A stretch of DNA of 64,000 nucleotides from Gordius sp. MW1 (taxonomy: Eukaryota; Nematomorpha; Gordioida; Gordea; Gordiidae), in the NCBI GenBank assembly GCA_964036665.1, contig OZ038529.1, positions 13,338,060 through 13,402,059 of the forward strand, given 5' to 3'. The position numbers were made by a program, and so were the translations under genes. Numbering within the stretch: the stretch's first letter is position 1; each line of letters begins with the position of its first letter. Shown piece after piece: positions 12,177 through 22,030 of the stretch. The notes below the pieces were generated by a model that saw nothing but the letters and a program-made list of their open reading frames with translations, was not told where the DNA came from and did no database searches.

Positions 12177-13194
12177 TTGAGAATCCTATTATCCTCGATT
12201 GACTTCCGAAAAGAGGTTTTAAGCTGCGAGAATTATCATTTTGACAAAAGACAACGTTTTATTGTTGCGATTAGTTTGTTGTATCGCAACTTGAGTGCTG
12301 AATTTTTGAAAACTGCTCTATGCGATCATGATTTCAAAGTAATAGTTTTCAGATTCTGATAAATTATTACTTGGGATCATAGAAACCACGTCTGAAAACG
12401 ACAACTTTCATCGGATGAATACGGTCCAAAGAAAAATATGTGAAAAATTTTGAGGTAAAAATATTTATTTTTCTCGATTCTATGTGAAAGAGCGTAAAAA
12501 AATATATAAAAGTAAGCCAATTTGAGAATCCTATTATCCTCGATTGACTTCCGAAAAGAGGTTTTAAGCTGCGAGAACTATTCATTTTGACAAAAGACAA
12601 CGTTTTATTGTTGCGATTAGTTTGTTGTATCGCAACGTGAGTGCTGAATTTTTGAAAACTGCTCTATGCGATTATGATTTCAAAGTAATAGTATTAAGAT
12701 TCTGATAAATTTTTACTTGGGATCATAGAAACCACGTCTGAAAACGACAACTTTCATCGGATGAATACGGTTCAAAGAAAAATATGAGAAAAATTTTGAG
12801 GGAAAAATATTTATTTTTTTCAATTCTATGTGAAAGAGCATGAAAAAATTTGAGAATCCTATTATCCTCGATTGACTTCCGAAAAGAGGTTTTAAGCTGC
12901 GAGAACTATCATTTTGACAAAAGACAACGTTTTATTGTTGCGATTAGTTTGTTGTATCGCAACGTGAGTGCTTAATTTTTCAAAAATGCACTATGCGATC
13001 ATGATTTCAAAGTAATATTTTTCTGATTCTGATAAATTTTTACTTGGGATCATAGAAACCACGTCTGAAAACGACAACTTTCATCGGATGAATACGGTTC
13101 AAAGAAAAATATGTGAAAAATTTTGAGGTAAAAATATTCATTTTTTTCGATTCTATGTGAAAGAGCATGAAAAAATATATAAAAGTAAGCCAAT
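12177..13194 (+). repeat. 1018-bp three-monomer higher-order repeat, copy 3
   Basis: This is the last copy of the trimer. It keeps the diagnostic changes of copy 2 without that copy's private changes. The 18-bp deletion lies near 12848. After 13195 the array returns to B and A monomers, up to the transposon insertion. Confidence 0.9.
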
Positions 13195-13837
13195 TTGAGA
13201 ATCCTATTATCCTCGATTGACTTCCGAAAAGAGGTTTTAAGCTGCGAGAACTATCATTTTGACAAAAGACAACGTTTTATTGTTGCGATTAGTTTGTTGT
13301 ATCGCAACATGATGCTTAATTTTTGTAAATGGCTCTATGCGATCATGATTTCAAAGTAATAGTTTTACGCTTCTGATAAATTTTTACTTGGGATCATAGA
13401 AACCACGTCTGAAAACGACAACTTTCATCGGATGAATACGGTTCAAAGAAAAATATGTGAAAAATTTTGAGGTAAAAATATTTGTTTTTTTCGATTCTAT
13501 GTGAAAGAGCATGAAAAAATATATAAAAGTAAGCCAATTTGAGAATCCTATTATCCTCGATTGACTTCCGAAAAGAGGTTTTAAGCTGCGAGAACTATCA
13601 TTTTGACAAAAGACAACGTTTTATTGTTGCGATTAGTTTGTTGTATCGCAACGTGATGCTTAATTTTTGAAAATGGCTCTATGCGATCATGATTTCAAAG
13701 TAATAGTTTGACGCTTCTGATAAATTTTTACTTGGGATCATAGAAACCACGTCTGAAAACGACAGCTTTCATCGGATGAATATGGTTCAAAGAAAAATAT
13801 GTGAAAAATTTTGAGGTAAAAATATTTATTTTTTTCA

Positions 13838-13845
13838 ATTCTATG
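13838..13845 (+). repeat. Left 8-bp target-site duplication ATTCTATG
   Basis: ATTCTATG precedes the left terminal inverted repeat and is repeated exactly after the right one (15337-15344). The intact target, CAATTCTATGTGAAAG, is seen in neighbouring monomers (for example near 3593-3608), so the duplication was made on insertion. Eight bases is the length typical of P and hAT superfamily transposases. Confidence 0.97.
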
Positions 13846-13867
13846 CATAGACTAATAGACTGCTCAT
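13846..13867 (+). repeat. Left terminal inverted repeat (22 bp)
   Basis: These 22 bases are the exact reverse complement of 15315-15336. The next inner base breaks the match. The junction with the target duplication, CTATG|CATAG, makes a longer palindrome, TCTATGCATAGA. Confidence 0.97.
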
Positions 13868-13898
13868 TCACTTGAAAAAAGTGATGCCAATTTTGGCA
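13868..13898. other. Two adjacent short palindromes inside the left end
   Basis: TCACTT (13868-13873) pairs with AAGTGA (13879-13884) around GAAAA. TGCCAA (13885-13890) pairs with TTGGCA (13893-13898) around TT. They abut each other and the terminal repeat. Subterminal sites of this kind often bind transposase, and that role here is inferred. The right end has a different dyad, TACAT-CGA-ATGTA, at 15296-15308. Confidence 0.5.
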
Positions 13899-14263
13899 GC
13901 CATTTGTGTTAACTACAACGAGAGAGTCTATTCTAACGTTATAATGGGATTCTTATATACTCTCTATTTATTTAAAATTTTAATGGTTATTTTTAAAATT
14001 ATTAAACTTATATTTATGCTATATTAACAAAAAAAACTTGTATAGCCTATTAAAAATTATGGAAAATAATAATATATGGAAAAAAACTTTAAAAATTGAT
14101 AAAAATAACACAATTTATGGAAGATGAGCTATAATGTTTATAGCGCCATCTATAATGGATTTAAAATCGAATTCATATTTTTGTAAAAAATTTTATTTTT
14201 AAAAATCACAAAGCTAATAGAAGATTGTTAAAATACATAGAATAAAAATTGTTATTCTCCTAA
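13899..14263. other. AT-rich non-coding interior of the transposon
   Basis: This part has no open reading frame of note, no tandem repeat and no similarity to the satellite. The first 22 bases, GCCATTTGTGTTAACTAC and following, are loosely matched in inverted orientation by bases near 15256-15277 (about three quarters identical by eye), which may be the worn remains of longer inverted ends. The rest is runs of A and T with nothing recognisable. Confidence 0.6.
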
Positions 14264-14482
14264 AAACAAAAGTGTGAAGAGATCATCAAGCCAGCATTGA
14301 TTGAACAAAAATTGTATCGTGCATTGAATTGGTTCAATAAAGGAGTTCAACCACTAACTCCAATTTTACAAAATAAAGGATGCATTTTGAAAAAGATCAA
14401 TTATAAATTTTGTTCATTTTTATTCCATAAAAAAAAATTAAATATAAAATCATGTAATTATATATTGTATGAGATTCGTTGA
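14264..14482 (+). pseudogene. Unrecognised open frame in the transposon (possible coding remnant)
   Basis: The frame is open from just after a stop at 14261-14263 to a stop at 14480-14482. It has no ATG, only a TTG at 14297. Residues coded before about 14392 (for example LYRALNWFNKGVQPLTPIL) have a more protein-like composition than the rest of the element. The frame then runs into the 250-bp tandem repeat, where the residues become low in complexity. This could be a decayed exon of the parent element or an accident. I do not recognise the family. Confidence 0.25.
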
Positions 14483-15119
14483 ATATATATTTAGCATTGG
14501 TAGAATTAAATTCTTAAATTAATAGTCTAGAGCATCTTGTTTAATAAATATTGAGTCAAGTAAATTACCTTTTGGAGGTGAATATAATATATCCAACTTT
14601 CTAACAAACCATTACTAAAATTAAAATGTTAACTCTTTCTTTTTAAGATCAATTATAAATTTTGTTCATTTTTATTCCATAAAAAAATAAATATAAAATC
14701 ATGTAATTACATATTGTATGAGATTCGTTGAATATATATTTAACATTGGTAGAATTAAATTCTTAAATTAATAGTCTAGAGCATTTTGTTTAATGAATAT
14801 TGAGTCAAATAAATTACCTTTTGGAGGTGAATATAATATATCCAACTTTCTAACAAACCATTACTAAAATTATAATGTTAACTCTTTCTTTTTAAGATCA
14901 ATTATAAATTTTGTTCATTTTTATTCCATAAAAAAAATTAAATATAAAATCATGTAATTACATATTGTATGAGATTCGTTGAATGTATATTTAGCATTGG
15001 TAGAATTAAATTAAATTAATAGTCTAGAGCATTTTGTTTAATGAATATTGAGTCAAATTAATTACCTTTTGGAGGTGAATATAATATATTCAACTTTCTA
15101 ACAAACCATTACTAAAATT
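14393..15119 (+). repeat. Tandem repeat inside the transposon (2.9 copies of about 250 bp)
   Basis: Three head-to-tail copies start with AAGATCAATTATAAATTTTG at 14393, 14645 and 14894 (spacing 252 and 249 bp). The third is cut short after CCATTACTAAAATTA at about 15119. Copies are nearly identical, differing in the length of an A run, GCATCTTG against GCATTTTG, and a small deletion of TTCTTAAA in copy 3. Each contains TTACCTTTTGGAGGTGAATA. The repeat is unrelated to the 344-bp satellite. Confidence 0.95.
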
Positions 15120-15194
15120 ATGGCTCCACAATGTAAATCAAAAGTTTGTGGGGCTCATTTTACCTCAGATTTTATTCCAACAACTCCTAAATAA
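15120..15194 (+). pseudogene. THAP zinc-finger fragment (P-like transposase remnant)
   Basis: This 24-codon open frame encodes KVCGAHFTSDFIP. It fits the second half of a THAP domain: the CxxH pair (Cys at residue 10, His at 13) that completes the C2CH zinc site, the Phe that follows, and a second Phe four residues later. The first half of the domain, with its two cysteines and tryptophan, is missing, because the tandem repeat ends directly before it. After the TAA stop the same frame stays open to the right end of the element and contains IKDFLPFF, weakly like the closing part of THAP domains. THAP domains bind DNA at the N-terminus of P-superfamily transposases. The catalytic part is absent. 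Confidence 0.6.
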
Positions 15195-15314
15195 AAAATA
15201 AAAGATTGTATAAAAGATTTTTTACCGTTTTTTTGTATGGAAATTTCGTCAGGTGTAGATAACAAAGATGGCGGATGGTTTTGGAATCATATTGTTACAT
15301 CGAATGTACGTATG

Positions 15315-15336
15315 ATGAGCAGTCTATTAGTCTATG
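15315..15336 (-). repeat. Right terminal inverted repeat (22 bp)
   Basis: ATGAGCAGTCTATTAGTCTA followed by TG is the exact reverse complement of the left end. The element stops at 15336, where the right target duplication begins. Confidence 0.97.
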
Positions 15337-15344
15337 ATTCTATG
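15337..15344 (+). repeat. Right 8-bp target-site duplication ATTCTATG
   Basis: This is an exact repeat of 13838-13845. The satellite sequence TGAAAGAGCATG continues directly after it, as in uninterrupted monomers. Confidence 0.97.
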
Positions 15345-16179
15345 TGAAAGAGCATGAAAAAATATATAAAAGTAAGCCAATTTGAGAATCCTATTATCCT
15401 CGATTGACTTCCGAAAAGAGGTTTTAAGCTGCGAGAACTATCATTTTGACAAAAGACAACGTTTTATTGTTGCGATTAGTTTGTTGTATCGCAACGTGAG
15501 TGCTTAATTTTTCAAAAATGCACTATGCGATCATGATTTCAAAGTAATATTTTTCTGATTCTGATAAATTTTTACTTGGGATCATAGAAACCACGTCTGA
15601 AAACGACAACTTTCATCGGATGAATACGGTTCAAAGAAAAACATGTGAAAAATTTTGAGGTAAAAATATTTATTTTTTTCGATTCTATGTGAAAGAGCAT
15701 AAAAAAATATATAAAAGTAAGCCAATTTGAGAATCTTATTATCCTCGATTGACTTCCGAAAAGAGGTTTTAAGCTGCGAGAACTATCATTTTGACAAAAG
15801 ACAACGTTTTATTGTTGCGATTAGTTTGTTGTATCGCAACGTGATGCTTAATTTTTGAAAATGGCTCTATGCGATCATGATTTCAAAGTAATAGTTTTCA
15901 GCTTCTGATAAATTTTTACTTGGGATAATAGAAACCACGTCTGAAAACGACAACTTTCATCGTATGAATACGGTTCAAAGAAAAATATGTGAAAAATTTT
16001 GAGGTAAAAATATTTATTTTTTTCAATTCTATGTGAAAGAGCATAAAAAAATATAGAAAAGTAAGCCAATTTGAGAATCCTATTATCCTCGATTGACTTC
16101 CGAAACGAGGTTTTAAGCTGCGAGAACTATCATTTTGACCAAAGACAACGTTTTATTGTTGGTATTAGTTTGTTGTATC

Positions 16180-17898
16180 GCAACTTGAGTGCTTAATTTT
16201 TCAAAAATGCACTATGCGATCATGATTTCAAAGTAATACTTTTCTGATTCTGATAAATTTTTACTTGGGATCATAGAAACCACGTCTGAAAACGACAACT
16301 TTCATCGGATGAATACGGTTCAAAGAAAAATATGTGAAAAATTTTGAGTTAAAAATATTTTTTTTTTGATTCTATGTGAAAGAGCATGAAAAAATATATA
16401 AAAGTAAGCCAATTTGAGAATCCTATTATCCTCGATTTACTTCGGAAAAGAGGTTTTAAGCTGCCAGAACTATTCATTTTGACCAAAGACAACGTTTTAT
16501 TGTTGCGATTAGTTTGTTGTATCGCAACCTGAGTGCTGAATTTTTAAAAACTGCTCTATGCGATTATGATTTCAAATTAATAGTTTTTAGATTCTGATAA
16601 ATTTTTACTTGGGATCATAGAAACCACGTCTGAAAACGACAACTATCGGATGAATACGGTTCAAAGAAAAATATGTGAAAAATTTTGAGGTAAAAATATT
16701 TATTTTTTTCGATTCTATGTGAAAGAGCGTAAAAAAATATATAAAAGTAAGCCAATCTGAGAATCCTATTATCCTCGATTGACTTCCGCAAAGAGGTTTT
16801 AAGCTGCGAGAACTATCATTTTGACAAAAGACAACGTTTTATTGTTGCGATTAGTTTGTTGTATCGCAACGTGAGTGCTTAATTTTTCAAAAATGCATTA
16901 TGCGATCATGATTTCAAAGTAATAGTTCAGATTCTGATAAATTATTACTTGGGATCATAGAAACCACGTCTGAAAACGACAACTTTCATCGGATGAATAC
17001 GGTCCAAAGAAAAATATGTGAAAAATTTTGAGGTAAAAATATTTATTTTTTTCGATTTTATGTGAAAGAGCGTAAAAAAATATATAAAAGTAAGCCAATT
17101 TGAGAATCCTATTATCCTCGATTGACTTCCGCAAAGAGGTTTTAAGCTGCGAGAACTATCATTTTGACAAAAGACAACGTTTTATTGTTGCGATTAGTTT
17201 GTTGTATCGCAACGTGAGTGCTGAATTTTTAAAAACTGCTCTATGCGATCATGATTTCAAAGTAATAGTTTTCAGATTCTGATAAATTATTACTTGGGAT
17301 CATAGAAACCACGTCTGAAAACGACAACTTTCATCGGATGAATACGGTCCAAAGAAAAATATGTGAAAAATTTTGAGGTAAAAATATTTATTTTTCTCGA
17401 TTCTATGTGAAAGAGCGTAAAAAAATATATAAAAGTAAGCCAATTTGAGAATCCTATTATCCTCGATTGACTTCCGCAAAGAGGTTTTAAGCTGCGAGAA
17501 CTATCATTTTGACAAAAGACAACGTTTTATTGTTGCGATTAGTTTGTTGTATCGCAACGTGAGTGCTGAATTTTTGAAAACTGCTCTATGCGATTATGAT
17601 TTCAAAGTAATAGTATTAAGATTCTGATAAATTTTTACTAGGGATCATAGAAACCACGTCTGAAAACGACAACTTTCATCGGATGAATACGGTTCAAAGA
17701 AAAATATGAGAAAAATTTTGAGGTAAAAATATTTGTTTTTTTCGATTCTATGTGAAAGAGCATGAAAAAATATATAAAAGTAAGCCAATTTGAGAATCCT
17801 ATTATCCTCGATTGACTTCCGAAAAGAGGTTTTAAGCTGCGAGAACTATCATTTTGACAAAAGACAACGTTTTATTGTTGCGATTAGTTTGTTGTATC
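16180..17898 (+). repeat. Five-monomer block E-F-G-D-C, copy 3
   Basis: This has the same order as at 1 and 5795, but the C unit has full length (no 18-bp deletion) and is followed by A. The E monomer is preceded by the rare TTGTTGGTATTAG change, shared with the block at 22031. The two are therefore closer to each other than to copies 1 and 2. Confidence 0.85.
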
Positions 17899-18586
17899 GC
17901 AACGTGATGCTTAATTTTTGTAAATGGCTCTATGCGATCATGATTTCAAAGTAATAGTTTTACGCTTCTGATAAATTTTTACTTGGGATCATAGAAACCA
18001 CGTCTGAAAACGACAACTTTCATCGGATGAATACGGTTCAAAGACAAATATGTGAAAAATTTTGAGGTAAAAATATTTGTTTTTTTCGATTCTATGTGAA
18101 AGAGCATAAAAAAATATATAAAAGTAAGCCAATTTGAGAATCTTATTATCCTCGATTGACTTCCGAAAAGAGGTTTTAAGCTGCGAGAACTATCATTTTG
18201 ACAAAAGACAACGTTTTATTGTTGCGATTAGTTTGTTGTATCGCAACGTGATGCTTAATTTTTGAAAATGGCTCTATGCGATCATGATTTCAAAGTAATA
18301 GTTTTCAGCTTCTGATAAATTTTTACTTGGGATCATAGAAACCACGTCTGAAAACGACAACTTTCATCGGATGAATACGGTTCAAAGAAAAATATGTGAA
18401 AAATTTTGAGGTAAAAATATTTATTTTTTTCGATTCTATGTGAAAGAGCGTAAAAAAATATATAAAAGTAAGCCAATCTGAGAATCCTATTATCCTCGAT
18501 TGACTTCCGCAAAGAGGTTTTAAGCTGCGAGAACTATCATTTTGACAAAAGACAACGTTTTATTGTTGCGATTAGTTTGTTGTATC
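16866..18586 (+). repeat. 1721-bp five-monomer higher-order repeat G-D-C-A-H, copy 1
   Basis: Five monomers (G, D, C, A, H) form a unit repeated directly after it. Shared rare changes prove the copy relation: ACTAGGGATCATAG at about 17638 and 19359, and CAAAGACAAATATG at about 18042 and 19763, each 1721 bp apart. This unit overlaps the E-F-G-D-C block, since both are readings of the same ordered array. Confidence 0.88.
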
Positions 18587-20308
18587 GCAACGTGAGTGCT
18601 TAATTTTTCAAAAATGCATTATGCGATCATGATTTCAAAGTAATAGTTCAGATTCTGATAAATTATTACTTGGGATCATAGAAACCACGTCTGAAAACGA
18701 CAACTTTCATCGGATGAATACGGTCCAAAGAAAAATATGTGAAAAATTTTGAGGTAAAAATATTTATTTTTTTCGATTTTATGTGAAAGAGCGTAAAAAA
18801 ATATATAAAAGTAAGCCAATTTGAGAATCCTATTATCCTCGATTGACTTCCGCAAAGAGGTTTTAAGCTGCGAGAACTATCATTTTGACAAAAGACAACG
18901 TTTTATTGTTGCGATTAGTTTGTTGTATCGCAACGTGAGTGCTGAATTTTTAAAAACTGCTCTATGCGATCATGATTTCAAAGTAATAGTTTTCAGATTC
19001 TGATAAATTATTACTTGGGATCATAGAAACCACGTCTGAAAACGACAACTTTCATCGGATGAATACGGTCCAAAGAAAAATATGTGAAAAATTTTGAGGT
19101 AAAAATATTTATTTTTCTCGATTCTATGTGAAAGAGCGTAAAAAAATATATAAAAGTAAGCCAATTTGAGAATCCTATTATCCTCGATTGACTTCCGAAA
19201 AGAGGTTTTAAGCTGCGAGAACTATTCATTTTGACAAAAGACAACGTTTTATTGTTGCGATTAGTTTGTTGTATCGCAACGTGAGTGCTGAATTTTTGAA
19301 AACTGCTCTATGCGATTATGATTTCAAAGTAATAGTATTAAGATTCTGATAAATTTTTACTAGGGATCATAGAAACCACGTCTGAAAACGACAACTTTCA
19401 TCGGATGAATACGGTTCAAAGAAAAATATGAGAAAAATTTTGAGGTAAAAATATTTGTTTTTTTCGATTCTATGTGAAAGAGCATGAAAAAATATATAAA
19501 AGTAAGCCAATTTGAGAATCCTATTATCCTCGATTGACTTCCGAAAAGAGGTTTTAAGCTGCGAGAACTATCATTTTGACAAAAGACAACGTTTTATTGT
19601 TGCGATTAGTTTGTTGTATCGCAACGTGATGCTTAATTTTTGTAAATGGCTCTATGCGATCATGATTTCAAAGTAATAGTTTTACGCTTCTGATAAATTT
19701 TTACTTGGGATCATAGAAACCACGTCTGAAAACGACAACTTTCATCGGATGAATACGGTTCAAAGACAAATATGTGAAAAATTTTGAGGTAAAAATATTT
19801 GTTTTTTTCGATTCTATGTGAAAGAGCATAAAAAAATATATAAAAGTAAGCCAATTTGAGAATCTTATTATCCTCGATTGACTTCCGAAAAGAGTTTTTA
19901 AGCTGCGAGAACTATCATTTTGACAAAAGACAACGTTTTATTGTTGCGATTAGTTTGTTGTATCGCAACGTGATGCTTAATTTTTGAAAATGGCTCTATG
20001 CGATCATGATTTCAAAGTAATAGTTTTCAGCTTCTGATAAATTTTTACTTGGGATCATAGAAACCACGTCTGAAAACGACAACTTTCATCGGATGAATAC
20101 GGTTCAAAGAAAAATATGTGAAAAATTTTGAGGTAAAAATATTTATTTTTTTCAATTCTATGTGAAAGAGCATAAAAAAATATAGAAATGTAAGCCAATT
20201 TGAGAATCCTATTATCCTCGATTGACTTCCGAAACGAGGTTTTAAGCTGCGAGAACTATCATTTTGACAAAAGACAACGTTTTATTGTTGCGATTAGTTT
20301 GTTGTATC
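18587..20308 (+). repeat. 1722-bp five-monomer higher-order repeat G-D-C-A-H, copy 2
   Basis: This is a tandem copy of 16866-18586. Small differences include GAGTTTTTAAGC (about 19893) and TATAGAAATG (about 20182). It ends where an E monomer begins at 20309. Confidence 0.88.
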
Positions 20309-22030
20309 GCAACTTGAGTGCTTAATTTTTCAAAAATACTCTATGCGATCATGATTTCAAAGTAATACTTTTCTGATTCTGATAAATTTTTACTTGGGAT
20401 CATAGAAACCACGTCTGAAAACGACAACTTTCATCGGATGAATACGGTTCAAAGAAAAATATGTGAAAAATTTTGAGTTAAAAATATTTTTTTTTTGATT
20501 CTATGTGAAAGAGCATGAAAAAATATATAAAAGTAAGCCAATTTGAGAATCCTATTATCCTCGATTTACTTCCGAAAAGAGGTTTTAAGCTGCCAGAACT
20601 ATCATTTTGACAAAAGACAACGTTTTATTGTTGCGATTAGTTTGTTGTATCGCAACGTGAGTGCTGAATTTTTAAAAACTGCTCTATGCGATCATGATTT
20701 CAAAGTAATAGTTTTCAGATTCTGATAAATTATTACTTGGGATCATAGAAACCACGTCTGAAAACGACAACTTTCATCGGATGAATACGGTCCAAAGAAA
20801 AATATGTGAAAAATTTTGAGGTAAAAATATATATTTTTCTCGATTCTATGTGAAAGAGCGTAAAAAAATATATAAAAGTAAGCCAATTTGAGAATCCTAT
20901 TATCCTCGATTGACTTCCGAAAAGAGGTTTTAAGCTGCGAGAACTATTCATTTTGACAAAAGACAACGTTTTATTGTTGCGATTAGTTTGTTGTATCGCA
21001 ACGTGAGTGCTGAATTTTTAAAAACTGCTCTATGCGATCATGATTTCAAAGTAATAGTTTTCAGATTCTGATAAATTATTACTTGGGATCATAGAAACCA
21101 CGTCTGAAAACGACAACTTTCATCGGATGAATACGGTCCAAAGAAAAATATGTGAAAAATTTTGAGGTAAAAATATTTATTTTTCTCGATTCTATGTGAA
21201 AGAGCGTAAAAAAATATATAAAAGTAAGCCAATTTGAGAATCCTATTATCCTTGATTGACTTCCGCAAAGAGGTTTTAAGCTGCGAGAACTATCATTTTG
21301 ACAAAAGACAACGTTTTATTGTTGCGATTAGTTTGTTGTATCGCAACGTGAGTGCTGAATTTTTAAAAACTGCTCTATGCGATCATGATTTCAAAGTAAT
21401 AGTTTTCAGATTCTGATAAATTATTACTTGGGATCATAGAAACCACGTCTGAAAACGACAACTTTCATCGGATGAATACGGTCCAAAGAAAAATATGTGA
21501 AAAATTTTGAGGTAAAAATATTTATTTTTCTCGATTCTATGTGAAAGAGCGTAAAAAAATATATAAAAGTAAGCCAATTTGAGAATCTTATTATCCTCGA
21601 TTGACTTCCGAAAAGAGGTTTTAAGCTGCGAGAACTATCATTTTGACAAAAGACAACGTTTTATTGTTGCGATTAGTTTGTTGTATCGCAACGTGATGCT
21701 TAATTTTTGAAAATGGCTCTATGCGATCATGATTTCAAAGTAATAGTTTTCAGCTTCTGATAAATTTTTACTTGGGATAATAGAAACCACGTCTGAAAAC
21801 GACAACTTTCATCGGATGAATACGGTTCAAAGAAAAATATGTGAAAAATTTGAGGTAAAAATATTTATTTTTTTCAATTCTATGTGAAAGAGCATAAAAA
21901 AATATAGAAAAGTAAGCCAATTTGAGAATCCTATTATCCTCGATTGACTTCCGAAACGAGGTTTTAAGCTGCGAGAACTATCATTTTGACCAAAGACAAC
22001 GTTTTATTGTTGGTATTAGTTTGTTGTATC
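20309..22030 (+). repeat. E-D-D-D-H block with 691-bp spaced D monomers
   Basis: An E monomer joins directly to a run of three D monomers (tails CTGAATTTTTAAAAACTGC...TTTTCAGATT) and then H. Matching boxes at 20543 and 21234 are 691 bp apart, so the D monomers form a dimer repeat that alternates CGCAAAGAGG and CGAAAAGAGG versions. F, G and C units are missing, consistent with unequal exchange between D units. The span of 1722 bp equals five monomers. Confidence 0.75.

Larger units (their letters stand above)
1..13845 (+). repeat. Satellite array, left arm (about 344-bp monomer)
   Basis: This is uninterrupted head-to-tail satellite DNA of about 40 monomers, all in the same orientation. Using the conserved core ACTTGGGATCATAG as phase marker, monomers begin at 84, 427, 767, 1112, 1457, 1784 and 2128, giving lengths of 343, 340, 345, 345, 327 and 344 bp. 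Monomers differ mainly in the 70 bases after the GTATCGCAAC box, where about eight diagnostic types (A-H) can be told apart. They recur in ordered groups rather than at random, which is the mark of higher-order repeats. No protein gene, RNA gene or unique sequence was found here. The arm starts before the window and ends at the left target duplication of the transposon. The satellite family itself is not one I recognise. Confidence 0.98.
13846..15336. mobile_element. 1491-bp non-autonomous DNA transposon, P-like (THAP remnant)
   Basis: This element interrupts the satellite and shares no sequence with it. It is bounded by perfect 22-bp terminal inverted repeats beginning CATAGACTAATAGACTGCTC and by an 8-bp target duplication. 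The interior is strongly AT-rich and holds two short palindromes next to the left end, a 250-bp tandem repeat, an unrecognised short open frame, and a fragment resembling the second half of a THAP zinc finger. A THAP domain together with an 8-bp duplication fits the P superfamily, whose transposases carry a THAP domain at the N-terminus. hAT elements also make 8-bp duplications, but their ends usually fit YAGNG, which these do not. With no intact transposase it must have moved using enzyme supplied in trans. Perfect ends and duplication suggest a fairly recent insertion. Confidence 0.9.

Noticed and set aside
1..13845. CRISPR-like array
   Set aside because: There are no short direct repeats separated by unique spacers. 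The whole 344-bp unit repeats, and variation between units is scattered point changes.
13846..15336. Retrotransposon or LINE/SINE insertion
   Set aside because: The element has inverted, not direct, terminal repeats, no poly(A) tail at its end, no reverse transcriptase and no tRNA-like A and B boxes.
13846..15336. Tc1/mariner or piggyBac element
   Set aside because: Those duplicate TA or TTAA. Here the duplication is an 8-bp ATTCTATG.
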